From Photobacterium marinum (GTDB lineage Bacteria; Pseudomonadota; Gammaproteobacteria; Enterobacterales; Vibrionaceae): a stretch of DNA of 64,000 nt. Positions 24,128 to 33,796 of this stretch are shown here, piece by piece. Positions within the stretch are counted from its first letter, which is position 1, and each line of letters begins with the position of its first letter. The notes below the pieces were generated by a model. It was not told the DNA's origin and searched no databases. It saw only the letters and a list, made by a program, of their open reading frames with translations. The translations under genes were made by a program, and so were the position numbers. The stretch is taken from NCBI RefSeq assembly GCF_000331515.1, contig NZ_AMZO01000038.1:1-64000 (forward strand). The letters run 5' to 3'.

Positions 24128-26530
24128 TTGGATTTTCCGCAGAAGTTGTTCATGTCACACACGTTACCGATTGATTCGTTAAAAGATACTTTCTTTTCTC
24201 TCCTTGAAAGTCAGCATTTGGTTGTCGAAGCAGAAACCGGGTCGGGTAAATCGATCCGATTACCTGTATGGGCAGCTGAAAAGGGAAGGGTACTAGTTAT
24301 CGAGCCTCGTCGGGTCGCGTGTACGTCACTGGCTGAATATGTTGCCGAGCTGTCTGGTGAGAAATTGGGGCATGGGGTAGGTTATTCCATCCGCTTTGAT
24401 AATCATTTTGAAGAAAACAGCCGGATTGTATTTGTCACCCCGGGTGTTGCTCTGCGTTGGCTGAGTGAAGATCAACTGACATCTTTTGATACCGTTATCA
24501 TTGACGAATTTCATGAACGCCGTTGGGATACGGATCTGTTACTGGCGCTGCTGAAAAAGCTGAATAAACATCGGCTGGTGGCAACGTCTGCAACAATGGA
24601 CGGGCTGCGCCTCGCCGACTATCTTGGTGCTCATCGTCTGCAGGCTGAAGGGCGAAATTTCAATGTTGAAGTTGTACATGTTGCCAGTGACAGTCGCAAT
24701 ATGCCGGATATCCGCGGAATTGAAAACAAGGTCCGTCAGGTTATTGCAGACAACTATCAGCAGCATGAAGATATTCTTATATTCCTGCCTGGGCGTAAAG
24801 AAATTGCGCAATGCCAGTCTCAGCTCAAGCAACTGTTTGATGAGCAAATCACGTTGGGATTGATCGATGTGATTCCTCTTCATGCATCCGTGACTGATAA
24901 TGAAAGGCGAAGGGCGCTGACGGAAAGTGATAAACAGCGAATTATTCTGGCTACCAATGTGGCGGAAACCTCGCTGACTATTCCCGGTGTGACCTTGATT
25001 GTTGATACAGGTTTAGAACGTCGTACTCACCAGCGCAATGGCCGAACTGTGCTTGGTCTTCATGCTATATCCCGAGCTAGTGCTGAGCAGCGAAAAGGGC
25101 GGGCTGGTCGAGTCAGTGAAGGTAGCTGTATTCGCTTATATGGCAAGGCTGCACCATTGGAGTTGTTAACGCCGCCAGAGTTGCACCGTGAAGAGCTGGT
25201 GGAGCCTATGCTGGCTGCTGCCTGCTGTGGATATCAGTTTGAAGAGCTTGAGTTTATTGATGCGTTGCCATCACAGACGGTTGAGCAGGCAAAAGAGAAG
25301 CTGAAGCAAATGGCGGCTATAGATGGCAATGGTCAGGTAACAGAACATGGTAAGCGTCTGTATCCGTTGCCTATTGATACCTTGTTTGCACACCTGATTA
25401 CTGTTATGCCAGATAAGGCCTGTCGCGAAGCTATGGTTGATCTCTCGGCAGCGCTGAGTACGCCACAGAAGATATGGCAATTGCCGTCGGGTGAAGAAAA
25501 GCGAGAGCAACTGGCAAAGTGGCAGCCTGTGGCTTGTGATGTCATGACCTTGATTAAACTGCTGCGAGAACCGACACCGGAATTCCTCAATGTGGATATA
25601 AATGTACTCAAGGAAGCTCGCCAGCTTGCAGATCAGATCCGCGAAGCCTTGGAGTTACCTAAACTCGAAGTGGCTACATCTGTTAAACGAGAACCATGGT
25701 TGCAGGCAGTTATGAAAGCGATGCCTGAGCTGGTGTTTGTTCGTCGCGAAAGGCGCAGGCAGGCTCTGGGTAACGGTTATTGTGAAGTTAGTATTGGCCG
25801 TGACAGCCGTTTTGCTGATGATGCAGAGGCGGCTATTGTGTTTGATCAGTTCTCGCTTCCGGGTAAAGGCGTAAAACAAAACCTGACTCTGGCAACCTGT
25901 ATGTCTCCGATCTCTTTTGAGCAAATGCTTTCACTGGAAATGGGTGAAGACCAAATCGGTGATAGCCAAGTGAATGAAGAGGGCTGTCAGGTTGAAGTTC
26001 AGCGGGTTTATGCTGGACGGGTTATTCAGACTCGCTGGCAGCAACCAGAGGGAGAAGCGGGGCGTCAGGCGCTGGTGACTATGATCATGGAAGGCGCAGT
26101 ACTGGAAGGGCTGGCAGAGAAAATTACTGCTGATGTTCACCAATGGAACCTGTATCTTGCGCTTGGCCGCTATCAGACGGATGTATGTACCCGAGCTGAT
26201 GAGCCGGTTGATGCTACGGTGTGGGTTGCTGAGCAACTGGATGCCTTAGGTGTGGAGTCTGCTGAAGATCTAGAACTCTTTACCATTGATGATTTTGAGT
26301 TTGACGGTATACCGACATGGGAGCGGGAAGATTTTGACCAGCAATTTCCGTATCAGGTGGTGCTTACAGATTTAACCATGAAGATTGAGTACCATATCGC
26401 CCGTAAACTGGTGGTTGCTGTTCATGCTTCAGGTAACCGTAAGCAGGATCCTAAACGTTGGGAACTGCCCTGTTGGCAAGGGTGGAAGGTGCAATACCGT
26501 AAAGCAAGCCGGACGATAGATGTTCGTTGA
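24128..26530 (+). CDS. DExH-box RNA helicase, HrpB-like, divergent C-terminus
   Basis: Predicted ATP-dependent RNA helicase of the HrpA/HrpB class, 800 aa. Motifs: AETGSGKS (Walker A), EPRRVACTSLAEYV (Ia), IIDEFHERRWDTDL (motif II is DEFH, as in HrpB), SATMDG (III), ATNVAETSLTIPGV (V) and QRKGRAGR (VI), then winged-helix and ratchet-like regions. From about residue 530 the sequence does not resemble the classical HrpB tail; it ends in WELPCWQGWKVQYRKASR. The TTG at 24128 has AAGGGA 5 nt upstream; ATG 24152 with AGAAG is an equally possible start. A strong terminator follows. Whether it replaces HrpB or coexists with it cannot be seen here. Confidence 0.8.
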   Translation: MDFPQKLFMSHTLPIDSLKDTFFSLLESQHLVVEAETGSGKSIRLPVWAAEKGRVLVIEPRRVACTSLAEYVAELSGEKLGHGVGYSIRFDNHFEENSRIVFVTPGVALRWLSEDQLTSFDTVIIDEFHERRWDTDLLLALLKKLNKHRLVATSATMDGLRLADYLGAHRLQAEGRNFNVEVVHVASDSRNMPDIRGIENKVRQVIADNYQQHEDILIFLPGRKEIAQCQSQLKQLFDEQITLGLIDVIPLHASVTDNERRRALTESDKQRIILATNVAETSLTIPGVTLIVDTGLERRTHQRNGRTVLGLHAISRASAEQRKGRAGRVSEGSCIRLYGKAAPLELLTPPELHREELVEPMLAAACCGYQFEELEFIDALPSQTVEQAKEKLKQMAAIDGNGQVTEHGKRLYPLPIDTLFAHLITVMPDKACREAMVDLSAALSTPQKIWQLPSGEEKREQLAKWQPVACDVMTLIKLLREPTPEFLNVDINVLKEARQLADQIREALELPKLEVATSVKREPWLQAVMKAMPELVFVRRERRRQALGNGYCEVSIGRDSRFADDAEAAIVFDQFSLPGKGVKQNLTLATCMSPISFEQMLSLEMGEDQIGDSQVNEEGCQVEVQRVYAGRVIQTRWQQPEGEAGRQALVTMIMEGAVLEGLAEKITADVHQWNLYLALGRYQTDVCTRADEPVDATVWVAEQLDALGVESAEDLELFTIDDFEFDGIPTWEREDFDQQFPYQVVLTDLTMKIEYHIARKLVVAVHASGNRKQDPKRWELPCWQGWKVQYRKASRTIDVR

Positions 26531-26537
26531 TTGTTTG

Positions 26538-26564
26538 AACCACCGCCAGCAGCGGTGGTTTTTT
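26538..26564 (+). terminator. Terminator after HrpB-like gene
   Basis: AACCACCGC (26538-26546) and GCGGTGGTT (26552-26560) with a 5-nt loop, followed by T-rich sequence, 7 nt after the stop. Confidence 0.9.
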
Positions 26565-26612
26565 CTTTTTGCTTGTGCGATTAAGGTTTGTTGATTATTT
26601 GTCAGTATGTGC

Positions 26613-27068
26613 TTAATGATTTAGTTGCTGAGCTGAAAGCTTGGCACGAATGAACTCTGAGTGGTCGACATAAATCAGTTCGGAAACTTGGCGGATAACG
26701 GCTTCTTCCAGTGGATCTATCACGCCGTCCGCATAAGCGACTTGCCACATTGCCTCAATAAGTTGATAGCGCTGTTCTGGCATCAGTGAACGCAGCTTTG
26801 TTGTGAATTCATACAGCGACACAGATTCTTTACTGTGGATGTGGGCCTGCTTTAGTAAATCCGAAGCTTGTTGTTCACTAATTTGCAGCAGATTAACCAG
26901 CAGGTGCACTTTGGCTGCTTCTTCGCGTGGGTCAATCTCGTGGTCGGCGTTAGAAACTTCGCAGAGCAGGGAGGCCATGGCAAGATTCATTGATGGGGTA
27001 TCGACCGCACCTCCGTCAGTGCCTTCGTTCATTAGTTGGCGAAACAGGGTACGTAATTGTCTGAACAT
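26613..27068 (-). CDS. TerB-like helical protein
   Basis: Cytoplasmic protein of about 151 aa in the TerB-like family (tellurite-resistance/stress-linked helical metal binders). The typical paired acidic helical motifs are visible: SNADHEIDPREEA near residue 40 and YADGVIDPLEEAVIRQV near residue 115. The start is ATG 27068 with AGAGG upstream; the frame before it is not credible. It sits between two DExH helicase genes and points against both. No other ter gene is near, so tellurite resistance should not be assumed. Confidence 0.75.
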   Translation of the reverse strand: MFRQLRTLFRQLMNEGTDGGAVDTPSMNLAMASLLCEVSNADHEIDPREEAAKVHLLVNLLQISEQQASDLLKQAHIHSKESVSLYEFTTKLRSLMPEQRYQLIEAMWQVAYADGVIDPLEEAVIRQVSELIYVDHSEFIRAKLSAQQLNH

Positions 27069-27281
27069 GTGATGCCTCTTGTAATACAACGTCTTTATTC
27101 TGATTTGTGGTTCCGACACGCTAAATTCAAGAGCGGTGTTGATAATCCACATTATTGAGACTGCAGATAATACCGTTCAGTTCCGTAAACCTTAACGCGC
27201 AAGATAGCGTCAACCTTGTCAGAAATGTGATAGAATCCCGCAAGTTTTACTTAATACCAAGCTGAAATATCAGGAATTCCT

Positions 27282-30200
27282 TTGACTCAGTTGAATACTC
27301 CTCAGTCAGACGTTTTGAATAACGAGAAAACGTTAAAAGCCGCGATTAAAGATTGCATGATTCGCGATCGTTTTCGTTTGCACAAGCGTGTGCAAGGTGC
27401 GGCAAAGATTAAGAACGAAAAGGCTAAGCATGCCGTTTTCGATGAAATTGCAATGGACATTGCTAAGTCCATGCAAACAGTCCAGTTGCGTGCAACGCAG
27501 CGACCGAAAATCACTTATCCGGAACAGTTGCCGGTAAGTCAGAAAAAAGACGATATCGCTGAAGCGATTAAAAACAACCAGGTTGTGATTGTTGCCGGTG
27601 AAACCGGTTCAGGTAAGACAACCCAGCTACCTAAAATCTGTATGGAACTGGGCCTGGGTACTACCGGTATGATCGGCCATACTCAGCCACGTCGTCTGGC
27701 TGCCCGCTCGGTAGCCAGCCGAATTGCCGAAGAGCTGCAATGTGAACTTGGCTCTTACGTCGGTTATAAGGTTCGTTTTAACGACAAGGTATCGGATCGC
27801 AGTCAGGTCAAACTGATGACCGACGGTATTCTGTTGGCTGAAATTCAGAGCGATCGCTACCTGAATCAGTACGACACCATCATTATCGATGAGGCTCACG
27901 AACGCAGCCTGAACATCGACTTTATCCTTGGCTATCTGCGCGAGTTGTTGCCGAAGCGTCCTGATCTGAAAGTGATCATTACCTCAGCAACTATCGACCC
28001 GGAACGTTTCTCGAAACATTTCAGAAATGCGCCAATTATTGAAGTTTCCGGTCGAACCTATCCGGTTGAAGTACGCTACCGTCCGGTTAATGAAGATGGC
28101 GACGATCCTGATCGTGATCAGCTACAGGCGATTTTTGAAGCGGTTGATGAGCTGTGCGATGAAGGTTTGGGTGACATCCTGATCTTCATGAACGGTGAAC
28201 GTGAAATCCGTGATACCGCCGATGCGCTGGAAAAACGTAATCTTCGCGACACGGAAATTCTGCCGCTGTATGCGCGTTTGTCTGCCGGTGAGCAGAACCG
28301 GGTATTCCAGTCACATAGCGGTCGCCGTATTGTTCTGTCGACGAACGTGGCGGAAACCTCGCTGACTGTTCCTGGCATCAAGTATGTTATTGACCCGGGT
28401 ACGGCGCGTATCAGTCGATACAGTTACCGTACTAAAGTACAGCGACTGCCTATCGAACGCATTTCACAGGCGAGTGCTAACCAGCGTAAAGGTCGATGTG
28501 GTCGTGTTCAGGAAGGTATCTGTATCCGTCTGTATTCGGAAGAAGACTTCCTGTCTCGTCCTGAATTTACTGATCCGGAAATTCTGCGTACCAACCTGGC
28601 ATCTGTAATTTTGCAGATGACAGCGATCGGGCTGGGTGATATCCAGGCATTCCCGTTCGTGGAAGCGCCGGATAACCGTAATATTCAGGACGGTGTCCGT
28701 CTGCTGGAAGAGCTGGGTGCGATTAATTCGAAAGCGAAAGATCCGCGTAAACGCCTGACTGCTGTTGGCCGCCAGTTGGCTCGTCTGCCGATTGATCCGC
28801 GTTTGGCCCGTATGGTGCTGGAAGCGCCGAAGCAGGGTGCGCTACGTGACGTAATGATTATCGCGAGTGCCTTGTCTATCCAGGATCCGCGCGAGCGTCC
28901 GATGGAAAAACAACAGGCATCGGATGAAAAGCACCGTCGCTTTTACGACAAAGAATCTGACTTTATTACTTTTGTGAACCTCTGGGACTATGTTCAGGAG
29001 CAGCAAAAAGCGATGTCGGGCAACCAGTTCCGCAAGCTGTGTAAGAAAGAATACCTGAACTACCTGCGCATTCGTGAATGGCAGGATATCTACTTTCAGG
29101 TTCATCAGGTTGTGCGTGAACTTGATCTGCGTGTTAATGAGCAGGAAGCAAGCTATCAGGGTATTCACACGGCATTGCTTTCCGGCATGCTGTCACACAT
29201 CGGCCTGAAAGATCAGGAGAAGAACGAATATCAGGGCGCACGCAATGCCCGATTCAATATCTTCCCGGGGTCTGGCATTTTCAAGAAGCAGCCGAAGTGG
29301 GTAATGGTTGCCGAGCTGGTGGAAACCTCCAGACTATGGGGTCGCATTGCTGCCAAAATTCAGCCTGAGTGGGTAGAGCCTTTGGCCGAGCACTTGATGA
29401 AGCGCAGCTACAGCGAACCGCATTGGGAGAAGAAGCAGGCTTCTGTTGCCGCATTTGAAAGAGTGACTCTGTACGGAATTCCGGTTATTGCTAAGCGTAA
29501 AGTCAATTACGGCAAGATTGATGCAGTAGTTTCCCGTGAAATCTTTATTCGTTCTGCGCTGGTGGAAGGTGACTGGGATACTAAGCACAAGTTCTATCAT
29601 CAGAACCGTAAGCTGTTGCGTGAAGTTGAAGAGCTGGAGCATAAGTCCCGTCGTCGAGATATTCTGATTGATGACGATGCGTTGTTTGATTTTTACGATC
29701 AGCGAATTGAACACACCGTAGTTTCCGGTCGTCACTTCGATACCTGGTGGAAGAAAGCATCTCGTGAAAACGCGGATCTACTGAACTTTGAGCGTGAAAT
29801 GCTGCTTAAAGGCGATGCCAGCCATGTTACCGATTTGGATTACCCGAACTTTTGGCATCAGGGTAACCTGAAGCTTAAGCTGAGTTATCAGTTTGAGCCG
29901 GGAGAAGACAGTGACGGTGTAACAGTTCATATTCCGCTGCCGATCCTTAACCAGGTTGAACCTGATGGCTTCGACTGGCAGATCCCGGGTCTTCGACATG
30001 AACTGGTTGTGGCTCTGATTAAATCACTGCCTAAACCGGTACGTCGCAATTTTGTGCCGGCGCCGAACTATGCTGATGCCTTTATGGCGCGTACTGAAGT
30101 GATGGCAATGCCTCTGCTGGATTCTCTGGAGAAAGAGCTTAAGCGTATTTCAGGTGTTACCGTTCTTCGTGAAGACTGGAATCTGGAACAGGTTCCTGAA

Positions 30201-31196
30201 CACCTCAAAATTACCTTCCGCGTTGTGGATCACCGTAATCGCAAGCTTCGTGAGAGCAAGGATCTTTACAGCCTGAAAGATGGACTGAAAGAGAAGGTTC
30301 AGGAAACGCTGTCTAAAGTTGCAGATGATGATATCGAGCAGGATGGTCTGAAAACCTGGAGTTTCGGTAAGCTACCTGAGCGTTACCAGCAAAAGCGTGG
30401 CGGCTTTGAAGTGAAAGCCTATCCGGCGATTGTTGATAACAAAGACTCGGTAGGCATTAAGCTGTTTGAAACAGAAGAAGAGCAGCATACTGCAATGCAG
30501 CAGGGCCAGCGTCGTCTGGTTCTTCTGAATGTACCGTCACCGATAAAATATTTGCACACCAATCTGCCGAACAAGTCGAAGCTGGGCCTTTACTTCAACC
30601 CTTACGGTCGGGTGATGGATCTGATTGATGACTGTATTGCCTGTGGTGTCGACAAGTTGATCGAAGAGAAGGGTGGCTTGGTATGGGAGGCGGAAGCCTT
30701 TGACGCGCTGAAAGAGCATGTTCGCGCCGAGTTGGGTGATACGGTTGTTGATATTGCTAAACAGGTTGAAGAGATCCTGACGACAGCATTCAACATCAAC
30801 AAACGCCTGAAAGGCCGCGTTGATTTGACAATGGCATTTGCTCTTTCTGATATCAAAGCTCAGATTGAAGGTTTGATCTTCAAAGGTTTTGCCACAGAAT
30901 GCGGCTGGCGCAAGCTGCCGGATATTCTTCGTTACATGAAGGCGATTGAGCGCCGAATGGAGAAACTGCCGATTGATCCAAACAAAGACCGCATGCACAT
31001 CTTGAAGATTGAGTCTGTGGTTTCGGATTATAAAGAGTTGCTGAACAAGATTCCGAAAGGCCAGCCTGTTCCTAAGAAGGTGAGAGATATCCGCTGGATG
31101 ATTGAAGAGCTGCGTGTAAGCTATTTTGCTCAGCAGTTGGGTACGCCATATCCGGTATCGGACAAGCGTGTTCGCAATGCTATCAACGAGTGCTGA
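27282..31196 (+). CDS. hrpA: ATP-dependent RNA helicase HrpA
   Basis: Large DEAH-box RNA helicase, 1304 aa (E. coli HrpA 1300), implicated in mRNA processing and in rescuing collided ribosomes. It aligns with E. coli HrpA from the start: DRFRLHKRVQGAAKIKN, then YPEQLPVSQKKDDI, VVIVAGETGSGKTTQLPKICMELG (Walker A near residue 110), IIIDEAHERSLNIDF, SATIDPERF, STNVAETSLTVPGI and NQRKGRCGR. A long C-terminal region of about 700 residues follows. The start is a TTG with AGGAA 5 nt upstream; the next ATG is about 25 codons in and would cut a conserved block, so TTG is preferred. Confidence 0.95.
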   Translation: MTQLNTPQSDVLNNEKTLKAAIKDCMIRDRFRLHKRVQGAAKIKNEKAKHAVFDEIAMDIAKSMQTVQLRATQRPKITYPEQLPVSQKKDDIAEAIKNNQVVIVAGETGSGKTTQLPKICMELGLGTTGMIGHTQPRRLAARSVASRIAEELQCELGSYVGYKVRFNDKVSDRSQVKLMTDGILLAEIQSDRYLNQYDTIIIDEAHERSLNIDFILGYLRELLPKRPDLKVIITSATIDPERFSKHFRNAPIIEVSGRTYPVEVRYRPVNEDGDDPDRDQLQAIFEAVDELCDEGLGDILIFMNGEREIRDTADALEKRNLRDTEILPLYARLSAGEQNRVFQSHSGRRIVLSTNVAETSLTVPGIKYVIDPGTARISRYSYRTKVQRLPIERISQASANQRKGRCGRVQEGICIRLYSEEDFLSRPEFTDPEILRTNLASVILQMTAIGLGDIQAFPFVEAPDNRNIQDGVRLLEELGAINSKAKDPRKRLTAVGRQLARLPIDPRLARMVLEAPKQGALRDVMIIASALSIQDPRERPMEKQQASDEKHRRFYDKESDFITFVNLWDYVQEQQKAMSGNQFRKLCKKEYLNYLRIREWQDIYFQVHQVVRELDLRVNEQEASYQGIHTALLSGMLSHIGLKDQEKNEYQGARNARFNIFPGSGIFKKQPKWVMVAELVETSRLWGRIAAKIQPEWVEPLAEHLMKRSYSEPHWEKKQASVAAFERVTLYGIPVIAKRKVNYGKIDAVVSREIFIRSALVEGDWDTKHKFYHQNRKLLREVEELEHKSRRRDILIDDDALFDFYDQRIEHTVVSGRHFDTWWKKASRENADLLNFEREMLLKGDASHVTDLDYPNFWHQGNLKLKLSYQFEPGEDSDGVTVHIPLPILNQVEPDGFDWQIPGLRHELVVALIKSLPKPVRRNFVPAPNYADAFMARTEVMAMPLLDSLEKELKRISGVTVLREDWNLEQVPEHLKITFRVVDHRNRKLRESKDLYSLKDGLKEKVQETLSKVADDDIEQDGLKTWSFGKLPERYQQKRGGFEVKAYPAIVDNKDSVGIKLFETEEEQHTAMQQGQRRLVLLNVPSPIKYLHTNLPNKSKLGLYFNPYGRVMDLIDDCIACGVDKLIEEKGGLVWEAEAFDALKEHVRAELGDTVVDIAKQVEEILTTAFNINKRLKGRVDLTMAFALSDIKAQIEGLIFKGFATECGWRKLPDILRYMKAIERRMEKLPIDPNKDRMHILKIESVVSDYKELLNKIPKGQPVPKKVRDIRWMIEELRVSYFAQQLGTPYPVSDKRVRNAINEC

Positions 31197-31222
31197 TTTA
31201 GTTTAGTTCGATGAAATAATGA

Positions 31223-31250
31223 AAGCCGAAGCATCAGCTTCGGCTTTTTT
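31223..31250 (+). terminator. Terminator of hrpA
   Basis: AAGCCGAAGC (31223-31232) and GCTTCGGCTT (31237-31246) with an ATCA loop and six T. Confidence 0.93.
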
Positions 31251-31314
31251 ACGTCCAGAGAGCGGGAGGGGTCAGCACTAGTCATATTCCTCTGTTGCGC
31301 TCGCTTAAGGTATA

Positions 31315-31341
31315 AAAAACGGAGCGCGATGCTCCGTTTTT
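31315..31341 (-). terminator. Terminator of gsk
   Basis: AAAAACGGAGC (31315-31325) and GCTCCGTTTTT (31331-31341), 11 bp with a 5-nt loop, 20 nt after the gsk stop on the minus strand. Confidence 0.92.
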
Positions 31342-31361
31342 CAAATCAGAAACTGTGGGGA

Positions 31362-32666
31362 TTAACGTTCCCAGTATGCTTCTTCCAGACAGTCTTCACG
31401 CTCAGGCAGGCCACGGGACAAGCGAGGCGCATGCTGAGTCAGTACCTGGTAGCTAACGCGGTTCGAGTACTGACAGATCTGAGAGAAAGATGAGTAAGTC
31501 AGGAACTTAGCAACGTGCTTGGCAGAATTCGGCACATTAACTTTGTGATAGCAGTTAGCAGACATGTCATGCAGAAGCGCAGACAGAGCTGCATCACCAG
31601 CACCGTTAGTGTTCTTAATTTCTACCGGACCACCCAGGTATGGCGCGATGTGTGAGTAAACGCGGATTGGGTTCTCACAGTCGGCTTTAGCCATCGGACG
31701 GCTGAATTCGTACTTGTTAAATTCAGCAATACGACCAGGCAGCAGCGGTAGGGTAGATTCACGTTTCAGGTGATCGTCAGTGTAACCTGCCATATACAGG
31801 CCAACAGGGCCAGCAGTACAAAGAACCAGGTCAACCCAATCAAGTGCTTTATCAGCAGCAATCAGCGGATCTTTTTCACCAGTCAGTGCTTCAGCTTCTT
31901 CTTCGTTCATCGCAACACAAGTTACGTGTTCTTTCAGAAACTCAATCCACCATTCTTGTTTGTCTTCAATAACGTACTTAGTACCCAAAGTCAGAACAAC
32001 AGGAACGTTATGTTTTTTTGCGAACTCAATGGCTTTAAGCGCCGACTCTTTCATCGGTGCGCCAGGTTTGCCGCGGACAAGGTAAGAAGAAAGAACCAGT
32101 GCGGATGCGTTTTTGAATGCTTTTTCCGGAATATGCTCCGGGGTTAGCTGGTTCATTTCACCTTCGTTGATAGCGAAAGTACGTTCACCATCTTCAGTGA
32201 TCAGGGTGTAGCAGCGGCCAATTGGACCATCAACAGGCTGAAGGTAGTCCAGATCCATACGGCAAGAAGTATTGCAAAGGTAACGGTACGCGTAGGAGCC
32301 GATCTTCAGGTCTTTACTCATTACGCCCAGCAGAATCGATTTATCGTCTGCCAGTACAGAGTAGTTATGAAGAGTATTACCAATGGTATCACCAGGGTAT
32401 TCGTGGCTGATCAGGTTGCGTTCCTTTAGTTCCTGATAAAGCAGTTCTGCTTTGTCTTCGTCAAGTACTAGAGAATGACCTTTACTCAGAGAATGGCGTT
32501 GCAGGAAGTCATCATCAACTCGAGCTTCGATGTCGACGATAGTTTGACCAACACCAACAAGGTGTGTTCGAGATAGCGGATTTTCTTGCTGGATTTGAGC
32601 AACTAATGGATCGCGGGCATCAACTGGAAAGTAATGCTTTGACTTACGCTGACCAGGGAATTTCAT
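31362..32666 (-). CDS. gsk: Inosine-guanosine kinase
   Basis: Purine-salvage kinase of the PfkB/ribokinase family that phosphorylates inosine and guanosine with ATP in the cytoplasm. At 434 aa it has the same length as E. coli Gsk and shares long blocks: MKFPGQRKSKHYFPV, GDTIGNTLHNYSVLADD, GSYAYRYLCNTSC, VDGPIGRCYTLI, and the PfkB catalytic loop NTNGAGDAALSAL with its Asp. The C-terminus GLPEREDCLEEAYWER is also typical. It is monocistronic and convergent with hrpA. With the 5'-nucleotidase at the left it would allow reuse of extracellular nucleosides. Confidence 0.96.
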   Translation of the reverse strand: MKFPGQRKSKHYFPVDARDPLVAQIQQENPLSRTHLVGVGQTIVDIEARVDDDFLQRHSLSKGHSLVLDEDKAELLYQELKERNLISHEYPGDTIGNTLHNYSVLADDKSILLGVMSKDLKIGSYAYRYLCNTSCRMDLDYLQPVDGPIGRCYTLITEDGERTFAINEGEMNQLTPEHIPEKAFKNASALVLSSYLVRGKPGAPMKESALKAIEFAKKHNVPVVLTLGTKYVIEDKQEWWIEFLKEHVTCVAMNEEEAEALTGEKDPLIAADKALDWVDLVLCTAGPVGLYMAGYTDDHLKRESTLPLLPGRIAEFNKYEFSRPMAKADCENPIRVYSHIAPYLGGPVEIKNTNGAGDAALSALLHDMSANCYHKVNVPNSAKHVAKFLTYSSFSQICQYSNRVSYQVLTQHAPRLSRGLPEREDCLEEAYWER

Positions 32667-32927
32667 GTGTGAAAGCTATCGGTTTTTTAGGGAATTTTGT
32701 TTCATCATATCACAAAAATGGGATTTACATCCCACTTTATTGCGGTTTGGTGACGAAAACGGTTTTTTTGGCTTTTTTTTAAACAAATTAAAGCTAGCCA
32801 ATATTACTTTGTGAGCATAAGTGCCTGAATAATTGAGGAATAATCACTCAATTATAAATGCAGCTGCGTATGGTGGCAGCTGTATATTTAAGCTTACAGA
32901 GTATCGTTCTTTAATTTGGGAGGAAGT

Positions 32928-33623
32928 TTAGCTCAGTAATTTAGGCTCATGGGCTCTTGTTCCGCCAACAGGGCGGTTTACATTAATTGAGCGACCTTTC
33001 TTCATGCCTCTTTCATAGTCGTCGGTCATCGCCTTCATTGCTTCCTGAAGCTGTTTTTTGAAGGTTTCGCGATCAACGTTCTTAAACTCACGGTCGATGT
33101 AATTCGTCATGCGTTTGTCATGATCATCATCGGTAGTAAGCTCTGGCAGCTTTTCCAGCGCGCCTTCAATCCAGCCCGCAAGGAATGAATTGACACGGCG
33201 GGTCACTTCAGAGTTACTGGTACCAGTGCCCTGAAAGCTGTTACGGAACTGGCCAGTTTGCTGGTTCATTTCGCGGTAAACAACGTCAAAAGCAAAGGCG
33301 GCAAAAATAGCGCGTTCAGCGGTGCCGATAAATTCGGCTTGCTTCAGCCCTTTGTAATTAGTCAGAACACACTCAACACCAAAACGGCGGTTAATGCCAC
33401 GAATGATTTTGAGGATCTGCTGACTGATATCAGTCGGTAACAGAGTCGATGCCTTGGTTTTGCCCATCTGAATGAATTCAATATCATCTTTTTCCAGACC
33501 ATATTTGAGCATCAGGCGGTGGGCCATCTTAATCGCTTGAGCGGCTTCATTGACGTTCGCTGAGTTGCCCAGTTCAAGGCATTTTGCAATCTTCTTAAGC
33601 GCCTTTCGCTTCTGTTCAGACAT
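32928..33623 (-). CDS. DUF2786-domain protein
   Basis: Cytoplasmic protein of 231 aa. The N-terminal 40 residues (KKIAKCLELGNSANVNEAAQAIKMAHRLMLKYGL) match DUF2786, a helical domain common in Vibrionaceae chromosomes and also in phages. The middle has an AEFIGTAERAIFAAFAFDVVYREM block, and the C-terminal third is highly charged and coiled. Function is unknown; some phage relatives sit beside replication genes, but none are seen here. A weak hairpin with CAGCTGC arms (32861-32882) follows the stop. The gene is divergent from a Cys-motif protein. Confidence 0.75.
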   Translation of the reverse strand: MSEQKRKALKKIAKCLELGNSANVNEAAQAIKMAHRLMLKYGLEKDDIEFIQMGKTKASTLLPTDISQQILKIIRGINRRFGVECVLTNYKGLKQAEFIGTAERAIFAAFAFDVVYREMNQQTGQFRNSFQGTGTSNSEVTRRVNSFLAGWIEGALEKLPELTTDDDHDKRMTNYIDREFKNVDRETFKKQLQEAMKAMTDDYERGMKKGRSINVNRPVGGTRAHEPKLLS

Positions 33624-33796
33624 TCAATCACACTCATTCACAAAATGGTCGCGTATTTTAGCTTTTTATGCCATTAAGTACAAATTTCGCAGCCTGATCT
33701 TGCGTGTTTTGGCCTCTTTGAAAATACGGTCAAACTTGTGAAAGCTGATCTTCAAACGCATAATTGGTAAGTGGTTTCCGACATAATAGTGCCGAT

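Noticed and set aside
26613..27068. Tellurite-resistance operon
   Set aside because: Only one TerB-like gene is present; no terA, C, D or E homologue lies nearby.
30537..30998. 153-aa minus-strand frame inside hrpA
   Set aside because: It is antisense to a conserved part of HrpA with no ribosome binding site.
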